From Actinomycetospora termitidis (lineage in GTDB: Bacteria > Actinomycetota > Actinomycetes > Mycobacteriales > Pseudonocardiaceae), in NCBI RefSeq assembly GCF_030286555.1, contig NZ_JASVWF010000001.1, positions 1,539,279 to 1,603,278 of the forward strand: DNA of 64,000 nt. Reading direction: 5' to 3'. Of the stretch, positions 47,378 to 55,698 are shown one piece after another. The notes beneath the pieces were generated by a model that did no database searches, was not told where the DNA came from, and saw only the letters and a list, made by a program, of their open reading frames with translations. Within the stretch, counting starts at the first letter, position 1. Every line of letters starts with the position of its first letter. Position numbers and translations under genes: made by a program.

Positions 47378-49861
47378 ATGACCGTCACCGAGGCGCCCGT
47401 CACGACCGAGCTCGCCGTCACCGGGATGACCTGTGGGGCCTGCGTGTCCCGCATCGAGCGCCGGCTCGGCAAGCTCCCCGGGGTCGACGCCCAGGTCAAC
47501 CTCGCGACCGGTCGGGCCCGCGTGACGCACTCGTGCGAGCCGGACCTGCTCGTGCGCACCGTCGAGAAGCTCGGGTTCGGCGCATCGGTGATCGCGCCGT
47601 CTCCGGCGCGCCCGGCGTCTCCGCGCCCCGATTCGAGCGAAGGGGCCCTCCGCTCGACAGAGCGGGCCGTGGGCGCCCCTCGCCATGCGGCGCCCGAGCC
47701 CGCCGACCCGACCGCAGGGGCCCTCCGCTCCATAGAGTCGACGGAAGGGGCCCTTCGCTCGACCGAGGCCGGCACCGACGCGGACGCCGATGCCGACGCG
47801 AACGGCAGCACCGGCACCGGAGCGCCCACCGACGAGCCCGACCGCGACCCCGAGCTCGCCGACCTCAAGCAGCGGGCCCTCGTGTGCCTGGCGCTGTCGA
47901 TCCCGGTGATCGCCGTCGCCATGAACTACGCCTGGCAGTTCCGGTACTGGCAGTGGTTCTCGCTCGTGCTGGCCGCGCCGGTCGTGTTCTGGGGCGGGTG
48001 GCGCTTCCACCGGGCGGCGGCGAAGCACCTGCGGCACGGGTCGCTGACGATGGACACGCTGGTGTCGGTCGGCGTGCTGGCGGCGTTCGGCTGGTCGGTC
48101 GGGACGCTCTTCCTGGGCGACGCCGGGCTCGGCGGGGTGCGGCACCGGATCTCGATCATCCCGGGGCCGGACCCCTTCGGCGGCACGCGGACGATCTACC
48201 TGGAGACCGCGGTCGCCATCGTCACCGCCGTGCTCATCGGACGCTGGATCGAGCTCCGCGGGCGCCGCAAGGCCCTCGCCGACGGGGGTGCGGGCGCCGA
48301 CGAGCACGCCACCGCGGAGGCCACGCTGCTCGTCGGCGAGCGGGCGCTGCGGGTGCCCGTGGGCACCGTCGAGGTCGGGGACCACGTCGCGGTCCTCGCC
48401 GGCGGGACCGTGCCCGTCGACGGCGTCGTCGAGCACGGCACCGCGATCCTGGACGTCGCCGCGATGACCGGCGAGTCGGTGCCGATCGAGGCCGGGCCGG
48501 GGACGCGGGTCCTCGCGGGCACCGTCGTGGCCTCCGGGCGCGTCGCGGTCCGGGCGACCGTGGTCGGCGGGGAGACCCAGTGGGCGCGCCTGACCCGCCG
48601 GGTGCAGGACGCCCAGCTCGGCAAGGCGTCCGTGCAGCGGCTCGCCGACCGGATCGCCGGGCGGTTCGTCCCGGTGGTCATGGTGCTCGCGCTCTACACC
48701 TTCGGCTTCTGGTGGTTCGCGGACGCCGACGCCGGGTTCGCGATCGCCGCGACGATGGCCGTGCTCGTCGTCGCCTGCCCGTGCGCGCTCGGCCTCGCGA
48801 CCCCCACCGCGCTCGCGGTCGCCGCCGGCCGCGGCCGCCGACTCGGCATCCTGCTGCGCGGCCCGCAGGTCCTCGAGACCAGCCGGAAGATCGACACCGT
48901 CGTGCTCGACAAGACCGGCACGGTCACCACCGGCCGGATGGCGCTGCGCGAGGTCGCGACGACGACGGGCGTCGACACCGCGCAGCTGTGGCGCCGGGTC
49001 GCGGCGCTGGAGGCCGAGGTCGACCACCCGGTGGCCCGCGCGCTCGTCGAGGCCGCCGCGCAGCGCGGCCAGGTGGGCGGCGCGACCGGTGCCGCAGCCA
49101 CCGAGGTCGAGGTGCTCGACGGCCTCGGCGTCCGCGGCCTGGTCGACGGGACGCCCGCCGTCGTCGGGCGCAGGCGCCTGGTCGCCGAGGAGCTCCCCCT
49201 CGACCTCGCGGCCGCCTTCACTCGCGCCGAGGAGGCCGGGGCGACGGCGGTCGTGCTCGCCTGGGCCGACTCCCCGGACGCCGCGCCGGTGCCGCGCGCG
49301 GTGCTCGTCGTCGGCGACACCGTCCGCGAGACGTCCGCCGAGGCCGTCGCCCGGATGCGCTCGATGGGGCTGCGCCCCGTCCTGCTCACCGGCGACAACC
49401 CCGCCGCCGCCCGGGCCGTGGCCCGGGAGGTCGGGATCGCCGACGCCGACGTCGTCGCCGAGGTCCTCCCGACCGAGAAGGCCGACGCGATCGACCGGCT
49501 CCGCGCCGAGGGGCACGTCGTCGCGATGGTCGGCGACGGCGTGAACGACGCCGCCGCCCTCGCCCGCGCCGACCTCGGCCTCGCCATGGGCACCGGCTCG
49601 GCCCTCGCCGTGGACGCCGGCGACCTGACGCTGGTCGGCGACGACCTCCGCGCCGTCACCGACGCCCTGCGCCTGGCCCGCCGCACGCTCGCGACGATCC
49701 GCGGGAACCTGTTCTGGGCCTTCGTCTACAACGTCGCCGCGATCCCGCTCGCCGTGTTCGGCCTGCTCAACCCCATGATCGCCGGCGCGGCCATGGGCCT
49801 GTCGAGCATCTTCGTCGTCGGGAACAGCCTGCGTCTGCGCCGGTTCCAGGTGCAGCGCTAG
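47378..49861 (+). CDS. copA: Copper-translocating P-type ATPase
   Basis: An 827-residue P1B-type ATPase that exports Cu(I). N-terminal heavy-metal domain with GMTCGAC (about residues 12-70); membrane region with ACPCALGLATP (Cys467, Cys469); phosphorylation Asp511 in LDKTGTVT; the DHPVARA motif; and GDGVNDAAAL. Residues about 80-150 are a linker with three copies of EGALRSTE encoded by a repeated palindromic DNA element (47637-47767). GCGAGGAG precedes the ATG. Grouped with VKOR, DsbA and CtaG, which also handle copper or thiols. Confidence 0.95.
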   Translation: MTVTEAPVTTELAVTGMTCGACVSRIERRLGKLPGVDAQVNLATGRARVTHSCEPDLLVRTVEKLGFGASVIAPSPARPASPRPDSSEGALRSTERAVGAPRHAAPEPADPTAGALRSIESTEGALRSTEAGTDADADADANGSTGTGAPTDEPDRDPELADLKQRALVCLALSIPVIAVAMNYAWQFRYWQWFSLVLAAPVVFWGGWRFHRAAAKHLRHGSLTMDTLVSVGVLAAFGWSVGTLFLGDAGLGGVRHRISIIPGPDPFGGTRTIYLETAVAIVTAVLIGRWIELRGRRKALADGGAGADEHATAEATLLVGERALRVPVGTVEVGDHVAVLAGGTVPVDGVVEHGTAILDVAAMTGESVPIEAGPGTRVLAGTVVASGRVAVRATVVGGETQWARLTRRVQDAQLGKASVQRLADRIAGRFVPVVMVLALYTFGFWWFADADAGFAIAATMAVLVVACPCALGLATPTALAVAAGRGRRLGILLRGPQVLETSRKIDTVVLDKTGTVTTGRMALREVATTTGVDTAQLWRRVAALEAEVDHPVARALVEAAAQRGQVGGATGAAATEVEVLDGLGVRGLVDGTPAVVGRRRLVAEELPLDLAAAFTRAEEAGATAVVLAWADSPDAAPVPRAVLVVGDTVRETSAEAVARMRSMGLRPVLLTGDNPAAARAVAREVGIADADVVAEVLPTEKADAIDRLRAEGHVVAMVGDGVNDAAALARADLGLAMGTGSALAVDAGDLTLVGDDLRAVTDALRLARRTLATIRGNLFWAFVYNVAAIPLAVFGLLNPMIAGAAMGLSSIFVVGNSLRLRRFQVQR
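47637..47767 (+). repeat. Palindromic repeat inserted in-frame in copA (three copies)
   Basis: Copies at 47637-47662, 47714-47737 and 47743-47767 share the core GGGGCCCTCCGCTC or a close variant, flanked by matching GAGCG or similar bases. They encode EGALRSTE, AGALRSIE and EGALRSTE in the linker between the metal-binding domain and the membrane part. The rest of the linker is low complexity (Asp/Ala repeats). Confidence 0.7.
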
Positions 49862-49864
49862 CGG

Positions 49865-50611
49865 TCACAGCGGCGGGGCGATCCGGTCGAGGCGGTCGTC
49901 ACCGGGCTGCAGCATCGTCCCGTCGACCACGAGCGCGGGGGTGCCGAAGCTCCCGGTCTGCTGGTGGCGCAGGTCCGGGTCCTTCGCCGCCTGCGCGAAG
50001 TTGGTCGCCGCGGCCTGCGTGAACTTCCCGCTGCGCACGCAGTCCGCGTAGGCCGGCCCGGCCCCGAGACGCTGCCCGAGGTCGATCAGCTGGTCGGCCG
50101 TGTAGCCGGTGCCGCCCTCCTCGGGCTGCGCGGTGTAGAGGCTGACGTGCAGGTCCGGGAAGATCCCGTTCTCCGCGCCGCACAGCAGCGCGTTCGCGCC
50201 GAGGGTGGAGTAGCCCGCGGGCTGCGAACGCTCGTCGAGCAGGTTCACCAGGTGGTAGCGCGCCCGCAGCTTGCCCGCGGCGACCACCTTCGCGATGCGC
50301 GCGCCGCCCTTCGCCTCGAACTGTTGGCAGGCCGGGCAGAGGGCGTCCTCGTAGACGTCCAGGGTGTGCCCGGCCGAGCGGCCCGCGACGACGACGGTGC
50401 CGTCGACCTGCGTCGGGAACTGCGCGCCCGCGCGGGTGATCGGGATCGAGCCGGCGGGCGTCTCCGGGTCCGACGAGCCCGTCGACGTCCGCTGGGTGAA
50501 CACCACCCCGCCGATCACCACGGCCAGCACCGCCACCACGACGATCCCGACGATCATCGGCACCCGCGAACCCCGCCGCGTCGCCTCGGCCACCGCCCCA
50601 CGCCTGCCCAT
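49865..50611 (-). CDS. DsbA-like membrane-anchored thiol oxidase
   Basis: A 248-residue protein with one membrane anchor (about residues 19-40) and a thioredoxin-fold domain with CPAC (Cys92, Cys95), FGTPALVVDG (cis-Pro loop) near the end. Such proteins oxidise secreted proteins and are recharged by VKOR, encoded about 2.6 kb away. It converges with copA (3-bp gap). ATG at 50611. Confidence 0.9.
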   Translation of the reverse strand: MGRRGAVAEATRRGSRVPMIVGIVVVAVLAVVIGGVVFTQRTSTGSSDPETPAGSIPITRAGAQFPTQVDGTVVVAGRSAGHTLDVYEDALCPACQQFEAKGGARIAKVVAAGKLRARYHLVNLLDERSQPAGYSTLGANALLCGAENGIFPDLHVSLYTAQPEEGGTGYTADQLIDLGQRLGAGPAYADCVRSGKFTQAAATNFAQAAKDPDLRHQQTGSFGTPALVVDGTMLQPGDDRLDRIAPPL

Positions 50612-50690
50612 GTCCGGGACCTCGGCGTCGTCGCCGGGTCCCTGAACCCCTTCCCGACGACGGGTCGGCCGCGCGGCCGACCCGGGACGG

Positions 50691-52661
50691 TCAGCGGCGA
50701 CCGCGCGCCAGGTCGGCCAGCATCGCGTTGTAGGCGGTCAGCTCGGCGTCGCCGTCCCGGTCGGCGCGTCGATCGTGCCGCTCGCCCTCGATCCGGTCGT
50801 GCCGCGACCACTGCACCAGCAGCGCGATGATCACGACGACGAGCGGGACCTCGCCGGCCGCCCAGGCGATGCCGCCGCCGAGCGACTGGTCGCGCAGCAG
50901 GTCCGGCACCCAGGGCAGCGCGAGGTCGGCGAAGAACCGCTGCCCGATGACGGTGTCGGCGCCGAGCAGCGCCACTCCGAAGAACGCGTGGAACGGCATC
51001 GAGGCCAGGAGCAGCGCCAGCCGCGCGACGTGCGGCAGCGGCCGCGGGGACCGGTCCACCCCGATGATCGGCCAGAAGAACAGGTAGCCGGTCGCGATGA
51101 AGTGCAGGTTCATCAGCTGGTGCGCCCAGTGGTACGGCAGGGCCGCGCCGAAGATCGGCGAGAAGTACAGGGCGTAGAACGAGCCGACGAAGATCACGAG
51201 CGAGACGACGGGGTGCGTCAGGAACCGCGACACCGGCGAGGCGATCAGCGAGAGCAACCAGTCCCGCGGTCCCGGCGGCTCCTCGCCGGCGGGCAGGGCC
51301 CGCAGCGCCAACGTCACCGGCCCGCCGAGCACCAGCAGGATCGGGACAAGCATCGAGAGCAGCATGTGGCTGCCCATGTGGACGCTGAACATCGCCATCG
51401 AGTACTCGCCGAACCCGCTGGTGGTGGTCCACAACAGCAGGACGCACCCGCCGAGCCACGCCGCCGTGCGGCCGGGCGGCCAGGTGTCGCCCCGGCGGCG
51501 CAGGCGCAGCACGCCCGCGACGTAGACCCCGGCGAGGGTGAGCGCCAGGACGTCGAACAGCACGCTGAACCGTCCGGGCGCGAGCAGCCCGAGCACGGTC
51601 GGCGGCCCGGACAGCTCGAACCCGAGCAGCGTCTGCTGCGCACTGGCGGGGCGCAGCAGACCCGGTGGCAGACCGGCGGCCAGCAGCCCCGTCACGACCC
51701 CCGCCGCGGCGAGCAGTCCCGCCGTCGCGGCCGTCCCCCGCCGGGCGCGGACCGCCGATCGGAGCGAGACGACGCCGACCACGGCTGCGGCGAGCACCAG
51801 GAGCAGCTGCGCGAGGGCGAGGAGCCCGTAGAGGGTCGTCCAGCCGTCCCGGACGAGGTACGCCGCCACGACCAGCAGCCCGAGGAACGCCACCGGCCCG
51901 CACACCAGCCCGACCCGGCGGGCCCGACGCACCACGACCTCCACGTGCGGCCGGCCACCCACGAGGTACGAGCGGGTCGCGGCCGCCACCCCGAGCCACA
52001 CGGCCAGCGCGAGCGCGGCGAGCACCGCGGCGTCGGTCGCGATGTCGTGGCCGACGCCGACACTCGCGACGGGGCCGGTGGCCACCGGCGCGACCACCGC
52101 GAGCCCGGCGAACGGCAGAGCGCCCACCGCGGTGCGCCACGAGAACGTCAGGCGGGTCATCACGGCCACGACGGCGGCCGCCACCGCGGCGACGAGCAGT
52201 CCGGCGGGCTCCTCGAGCGCCCCGAGGGAGGCGAGGAACGCGTCGGGCATCGAGAGCACGCGGGTGTCCCCGCCGGTCCCGACGACGACCGTGAGCGCGA
52301 CCAGCACCGAGGCGGCCACCGCCCACACCGCGGCCGCGAGCCCGGCGCGCCGCACCCCGACGTACCCGTCGGCCGAGAGGCGAGCGCTCTTCCCATCGGT
52401 CCGGCCCTTCCCGTCGCTGCGCTCGCCCCGCCCCGGCACCACCCCCACCGCCGCGACCAGCCCGCCGAGCGTCAGCCCGGCCGCGAGCGCTACCAGGATG
52501 CGGACCAGCGGGGTCGCGATCCGCAGCGCTTCACCCGGCGTCGAGACCCCGTAGGCGCGGAACGGGACGTCGCCGACGCCGCGGACGGTGAGCACGACGG
52601 CAGTGATGGCAGCGACGGCCAGGACCAACCCCGCACCCGCCGTCAGGAAGCGACGCACCAC
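50691..52661 (-). CDS. CopD-CtaG fusion (copper import / cytochrome oxidase copper assembly)
   Basis: A 656-residue polytopic protein. The N-terminal half (about eight segments, residues 1-330) resembles CopD-type copper importers. The C-terminal half is a caa3-type CtaG domain (WTTTSGFGEYSMAMFSVHMGSHMLLS, YHWAHQLMNLHFIATGYLFFWP; landmarks MAMFSVHMGSHM and HQLMNLHFI) that inserts copper into cytochrome oxidase. Fusions of this sort are common in actinobacteria. GTG at 52661 is chosen because GAGGAGG lies 9 nt upstream. The palindrome at 52678-52696 sits just before the ribosome site. Confidence 0.88.
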   Translation of the reverse strand: MVRRFLTAGAGLVLAVAAITAVVLTVRGVGDVPFRAYGVSTPGEALRIATPLVRILVALAAGLTLGGLVAAVGVVPGRGERSDGKGRTDGKSARLSADGYVGVRRAGLAAAVWAVAASVLVALTVVVGTGGDTRVLSMPDAFLASLGALEEPAGLLVAAVAAAVVAVMTRLTFSWRTAVGALPFAGLAVVAPVATGPVASVGVGHDIATDAAVLAALALAVWLGVAAATRSYLVGGRPHVEVVVRRARRVGLVCGPVAFLGLLVVAAYLVRDGWTTLYGLLALAQLLLVLAAAVVGVVSLRSAVRARRGTAATAGLLAAAGVVTGLLAAGLPPGLLRPASAQQTLLGFELSGPPTVLGLLAPGRFSVLFDVLALTLAGVYVAGVLRLRRRGDTWPPGRTAAWLGGCVLLLWTTTSGFGEYSMAMFSVHMGSHMLLSMLVPILLVLGGPVTLALRALPAGEEPPGPRDWLLSLIASPVSRFLTHPVVSLVIFVGSFYALYFSPIFGAALPYHWAHQLMNLHFIATGYLFFWPIIGVDRSPRPLPHVARLALLLASMPFHAFFGVALLGADTVIGQRFFADLALPWVPDLLRDQSLGGGIAWAAGEVPLVVVIIALLVQWSRHDRIEGERHDRRADRDGDAELTAYNAMLADLARGRR

Positions 52662-52677
52662 GACCGGGGACCTCCTC

Positions 52678-52696
52678 GTACGACACGCTGTCGTAC
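52678..52696. promoter_or_regulatory. Palindrome GTACGACACGCTGTCGTAC upstream of the CtaG gene
   Basis: Two perfect 8-bp arms with a 3-nt centre. The half-site TACGACA resembles sites described for BlaI/MecI/CopY-family repressors in actinobacteria, which often control copper or oxidase genes. It lies 16 bp before the proposed GTG. No BlaI/CopY gene is in the window, so assignment is inference. Confidence 0.55.
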
Positions 52697-52822
52697 CAGT
52701 GTCCACCAGGCCCCGGGGGCTTGGCACCGCGGCATCGCCCCGGGAAGCTGGACCACCGGAAGCTGAGAACACCTGAACGCCTCGTACGGTCGGAGGGCAT
52801 TCAACCGCTGGGAGGGACCGCC

Positions 52823-53527
52823 GTGGTGGAAGGTTGGCCGGGCGTCGTGATCGCGACGGTCTTCGTCCTGACGACGGGGCTGTGCGCGCTCTCGCTCGCC
52901 GCGCACGGCACGCGCCGCAGCACCCGGCTCGCCCTCGCCGAGGCGAACCACGTGGCCATGGGCGTGGCGATGGTCCTCATGGCCGCGTCGGCGACGGCCG
53001 ACCTGATCGTCCCCGGGGTCGGTGTGATCGTGTTCGGCGTCGCCGCAGCCGGCTGGCTCGGCGTCCTGCTGACCTCGCGGCTGCTCGACGATCCCCTCGG
53101 GTCGATCGTCGGCTGCGACCGCTGCACCGGCCACCCGGTGCACCTGGTCGCGCTCGACGCCGCGATGGTCGTGATGTACGTCGCGATGGTGCCGACGACG
53201 TCGACCGCCCACGAGATGCCTGGCATGTCGGGGATGGAGGGCATGCAGCACGCCCCGCCGTCGGGGATCACCGCGGTCCAGGTGGTCGCCGCGGTGCTCG
53301 CGCTCTATCTGGTCGGGCACGCGGTCGCGACGGCGGTCGTGCTCACCCGGCGCTCCCGCACCGCGCCGCCCACCCTCCAGTCAGAGCCACAGCCTGAGCC
53401 ATCGGCCGAGGGCGGCGTCGTCACCCTCGCCCGGCCGGTCCGGGTCCTCGCGCACGGTCGGGTCCAGCTGATCGGCCAGGCCGGGATGGGGCTGGCGATG
53501 GCGGCGATGCTGCTCCTCGGGGTCTGA
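52823..53527 (+). CDS. DUF5134-like membrane protein with Met/His-rich loop
   Basis: A 234-residue protein with about six membrane segments. An extracytoplasmic loop after the fourth segment reads HEMPGMSGMEGMQH, a Met/His pattern typical of copper-binding sites. It is divergent from the CopD-CtaG gene with the palindrome between them. GGGAGGG precedes the GTG at 52823. A role in copper handling is inferred from the loop and neighbours. Confidence 0.7.
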   Translation: MVEGWPGVVIATVFVLTTGLCALSLAAHGTRRSTRLALAEANHVAMGVAMVLMAASATADLIVPGVGVIVFGVAAAGWLGVLLTSRLLDDPLGSIVGCDRCTGHPVHLVALDAAMVVMYVAMVPTTSTAHEMPGMSGMEGMQHAPPSGITAVQVVAAVLALYLVGHAVATAVVLTRRSRTAPPTLQSEPQPEPSAEGGVVTLARPVRVLAHGRVQLIGQAGMGLAMAAMLLLGV

Positions 53528-53568
53528 CACCTTTTGCGCCGAACGGAGCAGCGGGCCAGAGTGGGCCC

Positions 53569-54156
53569 ATGCGCGCCCGGTGGTTCGTACCAGTGGTCCT
53601 AACGGCGGCGGTCCTGGCCGGGTGCGCCCCGGGCGCCCCGCAGGCGGCGCCGCCGGCGACGGTCACCGTGACGGTGCCCCCGTCGACCACCAGCGCGACC
53701 CCGACCCCGACGACGACCACCACGAGCGCCGCCCCGGACAAGGGGAAGTGCCTGCTCGCGGACGTACGGCCGCAGGTCACCGCCACCACCGGCGAGACCG
53801 GCCAGCGGCACACCACGGTCACGTGGACGAACGTCACGTCGTCGACCTGCTCGATGAACGGCTACGGCGGCGTGGACCTGCAGGGGCCGCCGGACCCGAC
53901 CTTCGGCCCGACGTACTCGCTGCCCCGGCAGACCTCCGTGCAGCCACGGGCCGTGCGCCTCGCGCCGGGGGAGAAGGCGCACACCGTCGTCACGTGGTCC
54001 CCCGGCGACTGGACACCGACCAAGCTCCTGATCACGCCGCCCGACGAGACGCACTCCGCGGTCCTCGACTGGCCCGGCGGCGGGGTGTCCCGTCAGGACG
54101 GGGCCACGCACCCGGGGACCTACCTCGGTCCCGTCGAGGCCGGTGCCGCCGCCTGA
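53569..54156 (+). CDS. DUF4232 lipoprotein
   Basis: A 195-residue lipoprotein: signal with lipobox LAGC (Cys19), a Thr/Pro-rich linker, then a DUF4232 domain (TWTNVTSSTCSMNGYGGVDL; conserved Cys, SVQPRAVRLAPGEKA). The function is unknown; it is anchored outside the membrane. A CAGAGT box ends 6 nt before the ATG, suggesting a leaderless mRNA. Confidence 0.85.
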   Translation: MRARWFVPVVLTAAVLAGCAPGAPQAAPPATVTVTVPPSTTSATPTPTTTTTSAAPDKGKCLLADVRPQVTATTGETGQRHTTVTWTNVTSSTCSMNGYGGVDLQGPPDPTFGPTYSLPRQTSVQPRAVRLAPGEKAHTVVTWSPGDWTPTKLLITPPDETHSAVLDWPGGGVSRQDGATHPGTYLGPVEAGAAA

Positions 54157-54262
54157 CGACCCTCCGTACTCGGCAACCACGTGGGGTGATCTCGGAGCGC
54201 ACGAACCGCCCGGGAACCGCTTCCGACGGAAGCGGATTTCCGGCACCCCTGACCGTCGAGTC

Positions 54263-54991
54263 TCACGCTGCGTGAGACGTCCCGTGATGGGGAGAGGCCG
54301 CCGTCCGTGACCGTGGGCGGCGCAGCACGCACCACTCGGCCACGAGCAGGCTGACGATCCAGCTCGTCCACACCGACGCACCCGCGGCCGCCATGATCGT
54401 CGGCCCGTCGAGTTCGGACCCGAGGGCGGCGAACAGTCCCAGGTAGAAGCCGATCCACACCCGGTTGACGACGATCGAGAACGTCAGCGCGACGTTGCGC
54501 ACCATCCAGGCGCGGTGGTCGGCGAAGCGACGCTGCCGGGCGGCCCGCCAGCCGACGACCGCGGTGCCGAGCCAGAGCAGGGCGAGCATCGTGTTGCCGA
54601 CCGCCGAGATCGGCCCGGTGCTGCTCACCGGGGCCACCCCGAGCACGACGATGCTGCCCGGCAGCACGCCCAGCACGAGGTAGGCCCGCCCCGACCAGCG
54701 GTGCACCCGCGGGTGCGCGCGCCGCAACCACGGCCAGATCTGCAGGCAGGCCGTCAGCAGGGCGACCGAGCCGAACAGGATGTGCGCCCAGAGCAGGGGG
54801 TAGTGCAGCGGGTAGTCCGGCCGTGGCACCACCCGGGACTGTGCCGGGTCCAGCGTCAGGTAGGGCGGCAGCGAGAACGCCAGGAAGCCGACGCAGACGA
54901 TCGCGAAGACGACGACCCCGACGGAGACCCGGCGCGGCTCACGACGTCGGGCGTGAGTGGAGGTGGACGGGGGAGGCAGCGTGGCGGTCAT
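54263..54991 (-). CDS. DUF2306 membrane protein
   Basis: A 242-residue protein with about seven membrane segments. The conserved LLWAHILFGSVALLTACLQIWPW and HPRVHRWSGRAYLVLG segments (landmarks WAHILFG, HRWSGRAYL) mark DUF2306, a family with conserved histidines and unknown role. Divergent from a TetR gene; the palindrome at 54993-55009 abuts its start codon, so the TetR product probably represses it. Confidence 0.85.
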   Translation of the reverse strand: MTATLPPPSTSTHARRREPRRVSVGVVVFAIVCVGFLAFSLPPYLTLDPAQSRVVPRPDYPLHYPLLWAHILFGSVALLTACLQIWPWLRRAHPRVHRWSGRAYLVLGVLPGSIVVLGVAPVSSTGPISAVGNTMLALLWLGTAVVGWRAARQRRFADHRAWMVRNVALTFSIVVNRVWIGFYLGLFAALGSELDGPTIMAAAGASVWTSWIVSLLVAEWCVLRRPRSRTAASPHHGTSHAA

Positions 54992-54992
54992 G

Positions 54993-55009
54993 TGCGTAAG
55001 CCTTACGCA
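54993..55009. promoter_or_regulatory. TetR-type operator TGCGTAAGCCTTACGCA
   Basis: Perfect 8-bp arms with a 1-nt centre, directly upstream of the DUF2306 start (54991) and 35 bp before the TetR start. A partial second site (TGCGTAG, 55013-55019) follows. A TAATCT -10 box (55033-55038) lies 6 nt before the TetR ATG. Confidence 0.75.
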
Positions 55010-55044
55010 TTTTGCGTAGGGCTGTCTACGGGTAATCTGCGCGC

Positions 55045-55698
55045 ATGGAGGTCGACACGCTCTGGACCCCGCCGACCGTCGGGCGGCGGGGCCGGCCCGC
55101 GCTCACCCGCGGCGCGATCGTCGAGGCCGCGGTCGGCGTGGCTGACGCGGGGGGGCTCGACGCCGTCTCCATGCCGCGGCTGGCGCGCACGGTGGGTGCG
55201 GCACCGATGTCGCTCTACCGGCACGTCCCGCACAAGGAGGCGCTGCTCGCCCTCATGGTCGACCACGCGATCGGCCCGGCGCCCGACCTGGCCGGGACCG
55301 GCCGTCGCGAGGGGTTCGCCCGGTGGGCCCGCGCGAACCGCCAGGTGTTCCGCGCCCATCCCTGGACCCTGCCGCTGGTCACCGGGACGCTGCGGATGGG
55401 CCCGGCCGAGTGCGGGTGGGCGGAGGTGTTCCTCGCGCACGGGACGGGTCACGGGCTCGAGCCGGGCGAGGCCCTCGTCGTGCTGATGACCGTGAACGCC
55501 TTCGTCCGCGGGGCGTCGACCCCGATCGGGGACCGGGTCCCGTCCGCGGACGCGATCGAGGCGGCCGGCCGCGGCGACGACTACCCGCACCTGCTGGGGC
55601 TGCTCCGGGGCGACGGTGCTGATGAGGCGACCGATCCGGACGATGCGATGTTCGAGGCCGGCCTGGAGATCGTCCTAGGAGGCCGCGAACCAGCCTGA
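55045..55698 (+). CDS. TetR-family regulator (TetR/AcrR C-terminal type)
   Basis: A 217-residue TetR protein: HTH (LARTVGAAPMSLYRHVPHKEALL) and a C-terminal domain with GYVRG-like helices replaced here by NAFVRGAS. The divergent DUF2306 gene and the palindrome between them form a likely regulator-target pair. The last bases overlap the convergent LuxR gene by 24 bp. Confidence 0.88.
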   Translation: MEVDTLWTPPTVGRRGRPALTRGAIVEAAVGVADAGGLDAVSMPRLARTVGAAPMSLYRHVPHKEALLALMVDHAIGPAPDLAGTGRREGFARWARANRQVFRAHPWTLPLVTGTLRMGPAECGWAEVFLAHGTGHGLEPGEALVVLMTVNAFVRGASTPIGDRVPSADAIEAAGRGDDYPHLLGLLRGDGADEATDPDDAMFEAGLEIVLGGREPA

